Source of the DNA: DASRHY01 sp035650275
GTDB lineage: Bacteria; Actinomycetota; Actinomycetes; Propionibacteriales; Kribbellaceae
Direction of reading: 5' to 3'
Length of the DNA: 64,000 nt
Assembly: GCA_035650275.1 (NCBI GenBank)
Contig: DASRHY010000224.1
Location: forward strand, 1-64,000
Position numbers and translations under genes: made by a program. The notes beneath the pieces are model-generated. The model did not search any database. It was not told the origin of the DNA and saw nothing but the letters and a program-made list of their open reading frames with translations. This document shows, piece by piece, positions 32,771 to 39,889 of this stretch; the stretch's first letter is position 1; each line of letters starts with the position of its first letter.

Positions 32771-33700
32771 ATGAGCTACCCGCATCCCGCGAGCTACGGC
32801 GGCCCGCCTTACCAGGTCCCGGTGCTCGCCCGGTACAAGCCGCTGCGCACGCTCGGCATCGCGACGATGGTGCTGATCATCGTGACCACGATCGGGACCT
32901 GCCTCCAGGTCGGGCTGACCTGGGCGTCGTACGACACCCTCGAGACCGACCTGGCCGAGGCGGTGAACGACAGCAACACCGACGGGCTCGTGGAGGCGCT
33001 GCAGGGCACATTCCTGAACGGCATGCTGTCGAACCTCACCATGCTGCTCTGGCTCACCACCGGCGTGGTGTTCCTGGTCTGGCTCTGGCAGGCGCGCGAG
33101 AACACCGAGGTGCTGTCACCCACCGTTCGGCACCGGCTGGCGAAGGGCTGGGCGCTGGGTAGCTGGTTCTGCCCGGGCGTGCAGTTCTGGTTCCCGATGA
33201 CGATCGTGGACGACGTCTATCGTGCGAGCGCCGAACCGGGCCGGCCGGGTGTCGTCAGCGTGCCGCGCGGTCGGGCGGCGATCCTCGGCTGGTGGGCTGC
33301 CTGGGCGTTCTACTGGCTGTTCCTGCTGGTCAGCATCCCGTTCGCGATGATCGTGATGATCAGCTGGTTCGCCGACCTGATCGACGCGTCCGACGCCGGC
33401 CGGCCGGTCGACGACGTGACCATCCGGAACGACATCGTCCGGTTCGTCAAGACGATGACGATCGGCAGCACCGTCGCCGCCGGGCTTCTCGTGATCGCGG
33501 CCGCGCTGATCTGCCTGGTGATCTGGCGGATCAGCAGGCTGCAGGACGCGCGCGGTCCGAAGGTCGAGGTGCCGGGCATGACACCGATGCCGATCCAGCC
33601 GGGCCGGTACGAGGTGCAGCGGTACCCGGGGTACGCCGCCGAGCCGCCGCCGTTCCCGTCGTACGGCCGGCCGCAGGACCCGCCTCCGCCAGTGCGCTAG
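32771..33700 (+). CDS. DUF4328 family membrane protein
   Basis: This 309-residue protein is the ordinary-size relative of the product of 24,369-26,864. It shares the DUF4328 landmarks LVWLWQARENTEVL, WALGSWFCPGVQFWFP, TIVDDVYRAS and ILGWWAAWAFYWLF, with four predicted helices, and ends in a short Pro-rich tail. The function is unknown. The ATG follows GAGGTGGGG. It stands about 65 bases after the glpD gene and may be read from its own promoter (TACATT at about 32,732). Confidence 0.85.
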   Translation: MSYPHPASYGGPPYQVPVLARYKPLRTLGIATMVLIIVTTIGTCLQVGLTWASYDTLETDLAEAVNDSNTDGLVEALQGTFLNGMLSNLTMLLWLTTGVVFLVWLWQARENTEVLSPTVRHRLAKGWALGSWFCPGVQFWFPMTIVDDVYRASAEPGRPGVVSVPRGRAAILGWWAAWAFYWLFLLVSIPFAMIVMISWFADLIDASDAGRPVDDVTIRNDIVRFVKTMTIGSTVAAGLLVIAAALICLVIWRISRLQDARGPKVEVPGMTPMPIQPGRYEVQRYPGYAAEPPPFPSYGRPQDPPPPVR

Positions 33701-33781
33701 CAACTCACCCTCAGAATTGACACAGCACGGCGGTGGCGACGTCGGAGCGCTTGCCGCGGAAGCTGCACGCGGGCCGGTCAA

Positions 33782-34621
33782 TCAGGCCGGGAGGTGGACC
33801 AGCCGGGCGCTCTCGGTCCACAGCCGTTCGGCGGTCGCGGCGTCCTGGGCGAGCGGCGACGGGTCCTTGGGACGGTCGTCCTCGAAGTACAGCCCGGTGG
33901 TCCCTGCGACGTCCGGGCTGGTGGCGAGATACACGATCCGCTGCGCGCCCTCTTCCGGCGAGATCATGAACAGCCGCTTGGCGACGGCGAGCACCGGCCG
34001 GGCGAACCATGGTGCGCGGCTCCAGATCCCGGTCGCCACCGCACCCGGATGCAACGCGTTCACAGTGACGCCGGTGCCGGCGAGCCGCTCGGCCAGGCTG
34101 CGGGTGAACAGCACGTTCGCGAGCTTGGACCGCGTATACGCCCGCATGATCTGGTAGCCGCGCTCGTAGCCGAGGTCGTCGAAGTCCAGCGTGCCGTTGT
34201 AGTGCCCGACCGAAGACACGTTGACGATCCGTGCGGGCGCACTGCGCACGAGCAGGTCACGGAGCAGGTCGGTGAGCAGGAACGCACCGAGGTGGTTCAC
34301 CGCGAACGTCGCCTCGATCCCGTCCTCGGTGACGGTCCGGTTCGCGTACACCGTGCCGGCATTGTTGACCAGCACGTGAAGCTGGTCGTACCGCTCCAGG
34401 ACGGTCTTCGCGAGGACCCGGACCGATGCCTGCGAGGCGAAGTCGCACAGCAATGTGTCGACGGTGTCGCTGCTCCCCCGCTCCCTGACGTCCGCTCGGG
34501 CGGCGTCGAGCTTCGCCGGGTCGCGGCCGACCAGCACGACCCTCGCTCCGGTGCGGGCCAGCTGGACCGAGGCCGCCAGGCCGATCCCGCCGGTCGCGCC
34601 CGTGACCATCATCGTCTGCAC
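33782..34621 (-). CDS. SDR family oxidoreductase (retinol-dehydrogenase-like)
   Basis: This 279-residue enzyme has the cofactor motif TGATGGIGLAASVQLA, the NNAG segment in VLVNNAGTVYANR, the catalytic Ser in NVSSVGHY and a YTRSKLANVLF Tyr/Lys motif. It belongs to the WW-oxidoreductase/retinol dehydrogenase-like SDR branch. The substrate is not known. The track start is GTG at 34,621; ATG codons three and four positions later are also possible. It is divergent from the DUF2461 gene. Confidence 0.9.
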   Translation of the reverse strand: MQTMMVTGATGGIGLAASVQLARTGARVVLVGRDPAKLDAARADVRERGSSDTVDTLLCDFASQASVRVLAKTVLERYDQLHVLVNNAGTVYANRTVTEDGIEATFAVNHLGAFLLTDLLRDLLVRSAPARIVNVSSVGHYNGTLDFDDLGYERGYQIMRAYTRSKLANVLFTRSLAERLAGTGVTVNALHPGAVATGIWSRAPWFARPVLAVAKRLFMISPEEGAQRIVYLATSPDVAGTTGLYFEDDRPKDPSPLAQDAATAERLWTESARLVHLPA

Positions 34622-34668
34622 CGGATCGACGCTACCGGGTTGTCCGACGGGCGGCGTACGGTCGGGGC

Positions 34669-35319
34669 ATGGGTGGGATACCGGTTGACGCGGTCCGCTT
34701 CTACGCCGAGCTCGCCGAGGACAACAGCCGCGAGTTCTGGACCGCGAACAAGCAGCGGTACGACGAGTCGGTGCGGCTGCCGTTCGAGGCGCTGCTGGAG
34801 TCGCTGGCGGCCGAGTTCGGCGAGCCGAAGGTGTTCCGGCCTTACCGGGACGTGCGGTTCTCCCGGGACAAGCGGCCGTACAAGGAGCACCAGGGTGGCT
34901 TCATCCAGACCGCGGACGGGATGGGCTGGTACGTCCAGGTCAGCGCCGACGGCCTGACGACCGGTGGCGGCTTCCACAGCCACGCTCCCGACCAGGTCGC
35001 CCGGTATCGCTCCGCTGTCGACGCGCCGTCCTCGGGCGAGGAGCTGACGCGGATCGTCGTCGCGCTCGAGGACGCCAAGTTCGAGCTCGGCGGCGAGCGG
35101 CTCAAGACCAAGCCCCGCGGGTATGACGACGACCACCCGCGGCTCGAGCTGCTCCGGCACAAGAGCCTGACCGCGGGCCGCGAGCACGGCATACCGGCCT
35201 GGCTGTCCACCGCTCGGGTGGTCTCGCGGGTCCGGGACGACTGGCGCGCGATGCGACCACTGATCGAGTGGCTCGGCGAGCACGTCGGCCCCGCCGAGGA
35301 ACCGGCCCGCCGTCGTTAG
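34669..35319 (+). CDS. DUF2461 family protein (TIGR02453)
   Basis: This 216-residue protein matches the DUF2461/TIGR02453 family: FYAELAEDNSREFWTANK near the start, FRPYRDVRFSRDKRPYKEHQG, and WYVQVSADGLTTGGGFH. No function is established for the family. A TACGGT six bases before the ATG may be the -10 of a leaderless transcript. The DinB and DGPF genes follow in the same direction, 37 bases on. Confidence 0.88.
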   Translation: MGGIPVDAVRFYAELAEDNSREFWTANKQRYDESVRLPFEALLESLAAEFGEPKVFRPYRDVRFSRDKRPYKEHQGGFIQTADGMGWYVQVSADGLTTGGGFHSHAPDQVARYRSAVDAPSSGEELTRIVVALEDAKFELGGERLKTKPRGYDDDHPRLELLRHKSLTAGREHGIPAWLSTARVVSRVRDDWRAMRPLIEWLGEHVGPAEEPARRR

Positions 35320-35356
35320 CGGGTCGTTGTCGGAGCGCCGGGCTAGTCTGCACGGC

Positions 35357-35941
35357 GTGAACCTCTCCGCAGACCTGCACCGGTACCTGCAACAGGCACG
35401 GGACGGCCTGGTGTCCAAGCTCGACGACCTGGACGAGTTCGACATCCGACGCCCGATGACGCCGAGTGGGACCAACCTGCTCGGCCTGGTCAAGCACCTC
35501 ACCGGGGTCGAGCTCGGCTACCTCGTCGAGTCCGCCGGCCGCCCGACCGAGATCAAGCTGCCATGGAACGAGGACGGGTCCGTCTGGGAGAGCGGCGACA
35601 TGTGGGCGAAGCCCGACGAGTCGCGGGAGTACCTGGTCGACCTGTACAAGTCCGTCTGGCGGCAGTCCGACGACTCGATCGAGCAGCTCGCCCTCGACGC
35701 GCCCGCCACAGTGGCCTGGTGGCCCGAGGAGCGCCGCGAGACCACCTTCGGCCACCTGCTGGTCCGGGTCGTCGCCGAGACCGCCCAGCACGCCGGCCAC
35801 GCGGACATCATCCGCGAGAGCATCGACGGCCGCGGCGGCAGGGACCACGACGACATCGGCAACGCCGACTGGTGGAACACCTACGTCGGACAGATCCAGA
35901 CCGCCGCCGACACATTCCGTGCCACAGGGAGCCAGTCGTGA
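35357..35941 (+). CDS. DinB family protein (DUF664-like)
   Basis: This 194-residue protein has the DinB four-helix fold with the metal-binding His residues in LGLVKHLTGVELGYL and VAETAQHAGHADIIRE. Such proteins include mycothiol-dependent transferases of Actinobacteria. GTG 35,357 is chosen over a TTG at 35,327; TAGTCT lies seven bases before it. The gene overlaps the DGPF gene as GTGA, so the two act as a unit. A truncated DinB relative lies about 360 bases downstream on the other strand. Confidence 0.85.
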   Translation: MNLSADLHRYLQQARDGLVSKLDDLDEFDIRRPMTPSGTNLLGLVKHLTGVELGYLVESAGRPTEIKLPWNEDGSVWESGDMWAKPDESREYLVDLYKSVWRQSDDSIEQLALDAPATVAWWPEERRETTFGHLLVRVVAETAQHAGHADIIRESIDGRGGRDHDDIGNADWWNTYVGQIQTAADTFRATGSQS

Positions 35942-36300
35942 AGTACATGCTGCTGATACACAACCAGCCGGGGTACGCCGACGCGCTATCCGACACGGAC
36001 CGGGACGCGCTGCTCGGCGAGGTGGACGCGATCATGGCCGAGCTGACCAAGACCGGCGAGCTGGTCCGCGGCGAGGCGCTGGCGGACCCGTCCCAGACTC
36101 GCACGGTCCGGGTCCGCGACGGCATGCCGGCGATCACCGACGGCCCGTTCATCGAAGCCAAGGAGCAGTTCGCCGGCTACCTGCTGGTCGACTGCGACTC
36201 GCTCGAGCGCGCCACCGAGATCGCCGCTCGCTGGCCCGACGCCCGGTTCGCCGCGATGGAGGTCCGCCCCGTCATCCACCAGTCGGGTCCGGACCGGTAA
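35938..36300 (+). CDS. YCII-related (DGPF domain) protein
   Basis: This 120-residue protein has the YCII ferredoxin-like fold and the DGPF motif in ITDGPFIEAKEQFAGYLLVD. DGPF proteins are commonly coded beside ECF42 sigma factors; this copy instead pairs with a DinB gene. It starts as KYMLLIHNQ, the typical first strand. Function unknown. Two more DGPF genes occur at 45,450 and 45,830. Confidence 0.9.
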   Translation: MKYMLLIHNQPGYADALSDTDRDALLGEVDAIMAELTKTGELVRGEALADPSQTRTVRVRDGMPAITDGPFIEAKEQFAGYLLVDCDSLERATEIAARWPDARFAAMEVRPVIHQSGPDR

Positions 36301-36559
36301 GTCCCATTCGGGGTCCTCTCCGACGTGTTCGTGGCCGTGCAGCTTTTGCGGAGAACACGTCGTCCTCGACCGCGGCCAAGTGCTTGAGCAGGCCGCCGAG
36401 AGTCATCGTCGACGGTCCGAGGGTGGCCCGGAGCCCGGCCGGGTCCAGGTTCCCGCACTGCCAGGCCAGGTACCCGCGCTGCCGCTCCAGGCCACCCAGC
36501 AGTGTGGTGACCTCGTCGCCGGCGACCGGAGGTGTGCGCCGAATCGTGTCAGTGTCCAT
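36301..36559 (-). pseudogene. Truncated and frameshifted DinB (DUF664) gene remnant
   Basis: From the ATG at 36,559 the product reads like the first half of a DUF664 DinB protein: PPVAGDEVTTLLGGLERQR, CGNLDPAGLRATLGPSTMTL, GGLLKHLAAVEDDVFS. The frame then loses family character near a run of four A bases at about 36,345. A one-base shift there restores KLHGHEHVGEDPEW, as expected for the family. The remaining half of a normal gene is missing, replaced by the DGPF gene. I read it as a decayed gene; an unusual short protein is possible. Confidence 0.55.
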
Positions 36560-36577
36560 GCGAGGCACGCTAGCCTC
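36560..36577. promoter_or_regulatory. Small palindrome in front of the WYL regulator
   Basis: CGAGGC (36,560-36,565) and GCCTCG (36,572-36,577) are perfect complements around six bases. The site lies between the DinB remnant and the WYL gene and may be the operator of the WYL regulator. Confidence 0.4.
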
Positions 36578-36612
36578 GGTTCCGGACGATCTACTTCCGC
36601 GTTGGGAGAGCG

Positions 36613-37563
36613 ATGGCGCACGATCTGAGCCCCACCGCGCGGGCATTGCTCGCACTCGAGGTGATCCAGGACAACCCGGGCATCACGGCGTACCGGCTGG
36701 GTGAGCGGCTCGGCGTCACCGAACGGGCCGCGCGCCGGTACGTCGCGATCCTGCGCGAGGCAGGCCTGCCGATCGAGTCGGTCACCGGTCCGCACGGTGG
36801 CTACCGGGTGGGGCGTGGCCTGCGGCTGCCGCCGTTGATGTTCACCGCCGCCGAGGCGATGGGGCTGGTCATGGCCGTGCTGGAGGGCCACCGGGACGCG
36901 GCAGACCCCACCGACCTGGTGGGCAGCGGACTGGCCAAGATCGTCCGGGTGCTGCCGGAGCGGGTTGCAGGACCGGTCCGGGCCGTCCGCGACTTGAGCA
37001 GTCCGCGCCCTGCGACTTCGACGACCTCAATCAGCCCGGAGCTGACGACCGAGCTGATCGCGGCCTGCTCGGCCGCGCGACGACTCCGCCTGGTGTACCG
37101 GCTGACCGAGGACCGGGCGATGGAGGTCGACCCGTGGGCCGTCGTACTGCGACACAGCCGGTGGTACCTGCTGGGCTGGTCCCACACCAAGCAGGCGCAG
37201 CGCGTGCTCAGGGTGGACCGGATCGTCAGCGTCGAGCCGTCGCTGGAGACGTTCACGCCACCCGAGGAGCTCGACGCGCTGCGCACCTTGGAGGAACACC
37301 TGTCCCGGGGCTGGAGGTACCCCGTCGACGTCCTGGTCGACGCCACCGTCGAGCAGACCTCACGCTGGGTACCGAGAAGTCTCGGCCGCCTGGAGCCTGG
37401 CGACGACGGCCGGACCCACCTTCGTGCGACCACGGACGAACCCGACTGGTACGCCCGGCAGCTCGCCGCCATCCCCGCGCCGTTCCGCGTCCTCGAGTCG
37501 CCCGAGCTCCGCCGCGCGACGGTGGCGCTCGGTCAACGGCTGGCGCAGGCCGGCGGTACGTAA
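36613..37563 (+). CDS. WYL domain transcriptional regulator
   Basis: This 316-residue regulator starts with a winged helix-turn-helix (residues about 8-60: LLALEVIQDNPGITAYRLGE, VTERAARRYVAIL) and continues with a WYL sensor domain around residues 140-210 (MEVDPWAVVLRHSRWYLLGW) and a WCX-like C-terminus (YPVDVLVDATVEQ). WYL proteins bind nucleic-acid or nucleotide ligands and often regulate stress or defence genes. The ATG follows GGGAGAGCG. Its old target may have been the neighbouring DinB remnant; the RidA gene follows 47 bases on. Confidence 0.9.
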   Translation: MAHDLSPTARALLALEVIQDNPGITAYRLGERLGVTERAARRYVAILREAGLPIESVTGPHGGYRVGRGLRLPPLMFTAAEAMGLVMAVLEGHRDAADPTDLVGSGLAKIVRVLPERVAGPVRAVRDLSSPRPATSTTSISPELTTELIAACSAARRLRLVYRLTEDRAMEVDPWAVVLRHSRWYLLGWSHTKQAQRVLRVDRIVSVEPSLETFTPPEELDALRTLEEHLSRGWRYPVDVLVDATVEQTSRWVPRSLGRLEPGDDGRTHLRATTDEPDWYARQLAAIPAPFRVLESPELRRATVALGQRLAQAGGT

Positions 37564-37610
37564 CCGGAATCCCAGTTGACGCTCGCAGGCTGCCGGCGTT
37601 TGCTCTCGGC

Positions 37611-38006
37611 GTGACGATCGAACGCACCAACCCCGCAGGGCTGCACGCGACGCCCGGATACCATCACGTCACCAAGGTGACGGCCGATCAGCTGATCTTC
37701 CTGGCCGGGCAGTGCCCGCTCACCGCGGAAGGAGAGCTGGCCTCCGGCGGCCTGGTTGGACAGACCGACCAGGTGATCCAGAACGTTCTGCTGGCCCTCG
37801 AATCGGCGGGTGCCGGCCCCGAGCACGTCGTACGGACCGTCATCTATGTGGTCAGCTCGGTGCGGGAGGATCTGTCCCAGGTCTGGGCCCAGCTGAACGC
37901 GTCACCGCTCGCGCCAGCCTTCAGCACCGCCAGCACGCTGCTCGGAGTCGCTCAGCTCGGCTTCCCCGGCCAGCTCGTCGAGCTCGACGTCACAGCCGCG
38001 TTGTAA
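37611..38006 (+). CDS. RidA family protein
   Basis: This 131-residue protein matches the RidA (YjgF/Rid) fold: an early NPAGLHATPGYHHV segment, LIFLAGQCPLTAEGEL, TDQVIQNVLLALESAGA and VRTVIYVV. RidA proteins hydrolyse reactive enamine/imine intermediates, but the conserved catalytic Arg of the RidA subfamily is not obvious in this copy, so it may belong to another Rid group. The GTG at 37,611 is used. Its end lies 13 bases from the tRNA-Ala gene on the other strand. Confidence 0.87.
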   Translation: MTIERTNPAGLHATPGYHHVTKVTADQLIFLAGQCPLTAEGELASGGLVGQTDQVIQNVLLALESAGAGPEHVVRTVIYVVSSVREDLSQVWAQLNASPLAPAFSTASTLLGVAQLGFPGQLVELDVTAAL

Positions 38007-38019
38007 GACCGCACCTTTG

Positions 38020-38092
38020 TGGAGACGAGGGGACTCGAACCCCTAACCCCTGCCTTGCAAAGGCAGTGCTCTACCAGTTGAGCTACGCCCCC
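38020..38092 (-). tRNA. tRNA-Ala (anticodon TGC)
   Basis: The 73-base cloverleaf reads from GGGGGCG on the minus strand to CGTCTCC plus discriminator A. The D stem (GCTC/GAGC), anticodon loop CTTTGCAAG with TGC, and TTCGAGT T-loop are all in place. CCA is not encoded. The nearby tRNA-Ile and gyrA follow the usual actinobacterial order. Confidence 0.95.
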
Positions 38093-38113
38093 GAGGGGAC
38101 CGGCGGCGCCGGG

Positions 38114-38245
38114 TCAGTGGCCGGGTGCTACCGGGTCCACCGCGTCGGCCCACGAGTCCGGCTCGGCCTTGGCCTGCTGGGACTTCTTGTACGCGAAGTA
38201 TCCACCGAAGCAGGCCAGGGCGACCAGCAGGAGCTTCTTGAGCAT
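38114..38245 (-). CDS. DLW-39 family small membrane protein
   Basis: This gene of 43 codons is short and easily missed. It starts MLKKLLLVALACFGGYF, a single membrane helix preceded by two lysines, then YKKSQQAKAEPDSWADA and ends VAPGH. The family is named after a DLW motif; here the place holds DSW. It has a strong GAGGAG six bases before the ATG. Its position between tRNA-Ala and tRNA-Ile is the standard actinobacterial location. The function is unknown. Confidence 0.85.
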   Translation of the reverse strand: MLKKLLLVALACFGGYFAYKKSQQAKAEPDSWADAVDPVAPGH

Positions 38246-38288
38246 GGTGGACTCCTCACGAAAAGTCGGGTGTGAACCGATCGGCGGG

Positions 38289-38362
38289 TGGGCCTAACTG
38301 GACTTGAACCAGTGACCTCTGCCTTATCAGGGCAGCGCTCTAACCGTCTGAGCTATAGGCCC
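38289..38362 (-). tRNA. tRNA-Ile (anticodon GAT)
   Basis: The 74-base cloverleaf starts GGGCCTA and ends TAGGCCC plus discriminator A on the minus strand. The anticodon loop CTGATAAG carries GAT, and the T-loop reads TTCAAGT. CCA is not encoded. The following 159 bases to the DUF3566 stop hold no supported gene. Confidence 0.95.
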
Positions 38363-38521
38363 GCAGTCGTGTGGACGCCGGGAGAGATTACCTCACTCTG
38401 GCACCCGCACCCAAACCGGTTCTCACCGGGGCACCCGGCGCACACGTCGTGGGGTCGTTGCACACCCAAGATCGTGTGCGGGGACGCCGCTTGGTGTTGC
38501 GCGGCGGCGCGAACGACTGGG

Positions 38522-39889
38522 TCAGTCTTCGGAGGCGAGGGTTACTTCAAGACCGCCGAGCAGGGAGGCGGCGATGTTGTAGAGGAAGGCGCCGAGGGTG
38601 GCCAGGGCGGTGATGATCAGTACGTCGGCGCAGGCCAGCAAGGTCGTGAAGCCCATAACCTTGTTGGTGCTGACGTAGTCCTGGACCCGGAACGGGTCGG
38701 CGCCCGGTGTGCCGAGCACCTCCTGGACGGTGCGGTTGATGTTGTCGAAGACGCCGGCCGCGCCGATCGCGGACCAGACGATGAACACCGCGACCCAGGT
38801 GACGATGCCGAACGCGATCGCGAGCAGGAAGGCGGTCTTCATCACCGACCACGGATCCAGCCGGGCCAGCCGGAGCCGGGCCTTGCGGGTGCGGTGGGTC
38901 GCACGCGTGGAGGTCTTGGTGCGCTCGGCGGTCTTGGCCTTGCCGGACTTCGCAGGCGCGGCGTGGGCAGGCGCGGCGTGGGCAGGCGTTGGGTGGGCAG
39001 GTGTGGAACGAGCCGACGGCGACGTGTAGTGCGCCGTACCCGCGCCGGCCATCGCACCGGCGGCACCCGTCGCGGCACCGCCACCGGCAGCGGCACCGGT
39101 GGACGGTGCGTGTCCGGCGGGCGCGCGGCCGGCTCCGGGCGTCATACCCGAACCGTAGCCGGTGCCGGACTGGGCGGCATGCAATTCGGCCGCCTGGATC
39201 GCGCTCTGCCGCTCGGAGGCGCGGCGCTCGGCGGTCCGCTGCTCACGCTGGCGGGCCTTCTGCTCCGAGGCCTGGGCGGCGGCGTCCTTCATCGCGGCCG
39301 CCTTATCCCTGACGGCGCGGCGGGCGGCTGCGATCCGGTCCGAGATCACCTCGGTGGTCGACGGCGGCGCGGGGGTAATGCCCGGTCGCTCCTGCGGGTT
39401 CGCGGGGGGTGTGCTCGGAACGGTGAACTGCGGACCCTGGATGGTCGGCTGCGGCGCGGCAGGCGGCCGCTGCTGCTGCTGTGCCGGCTGCTGCTGCCAG
39501 TCACCGGACGGCTGCTGACCCGACCCGGAAGCCGGTGAGGACCCCGAGGAGGGGGACGAGTCGCGTGAGGGGGAGGAGCCGAGACCCGATCCGCCGGAGC
39601 TGCCGGAGCCGGACCGCGGCCGGCCGGGGGAGTTCGGGTTCTGCCGCGGCACCGGGCGTGGCTGCATGATCGCGGGGGACGGCGTCTGCTTGCGCGGAGG
39701 GTTACCGTTCTGACCGGACGGGCGGCCGCTCTGCCCCTGGGACCCTGAGCCCTTGGAGCCGTTCGGCGTGGCGCCGTTCCGCTTGGCCTGGCCCGACGTA
39801 GTGTCCCGCGTAGGCGGCTGGTCCGTCGTACCGTCCGACCGGCCCGTCGACTCGGTGGAGCCCGTGGTCGGCCGTGCACGGTTGGTCAT
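38522..39889 (-). CDS. DUF3566 domain membrane protein
   Basis: This 455-residue protein has a disordered first 310 residues rich in Gly, Ser, Gln, Pro and Ala, then a basic stretch, and ends in the DUF3566 domain: LRLARLDPWSVMKTAFLL, helix 1 (AIAFGIVTWVAVFIVWSAIG), NINRTVQEVLG, and helix 2 (LIITALATLGAFLYNIAA). The gene follows gyrA with a one-base TGATG overlap, as in most Actinobacteria. Its function is unknown, though it is fixed to the gyrase operon. The long N-terminus varies between species and is poorly conserved. Confidence 0.88.
   Translation of the reverse strand: MTNRARPTTGSTESTGRSDGTTDQPPTRDTTSGQAKRNGATPNGSKGSGSQGQSGRPSGQNGNPPRKQTPSPAIMQPRPVPRQNPNSPGRPRSGSGSSGGSGLGSSPSRDSSPSSGSSPASGSGQQPSGDWQQQPAQQQQRPPAAPQPTIQGPQFTVPSTPPANPQERPGITPAPPSTTEVISDRIAAARRAVRDKAAAMKDAAAQASEQKARQREQRTAERRASERQSAIQAAELHAAQSGTGYGSGMTPGAGRAPAGHAPSTGAAAGGGAATGAAGAMAGAGTAHYTSPSARSTPAHPTPAHAAPAHAAPAKSGKAKTAERTKTSTRATHRTRKARLRLARLDPWSVMKTAFLLAIAFGIVTWVAVFIVWSAIGAAGVFDNINRTVQEVLGTPGADPFRVQDYVSTNKVMGFTTLLACADVLIITALATLGAFLYNIAASLLGGLEVTLASED

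Noticed and set aside
35986..36279. 97-codon minus-strand frame under the DGPF gene
   Set aside because: It is antisense to a well-supported gene and shows no family match; at most its first codons join the DinB remnant frame.
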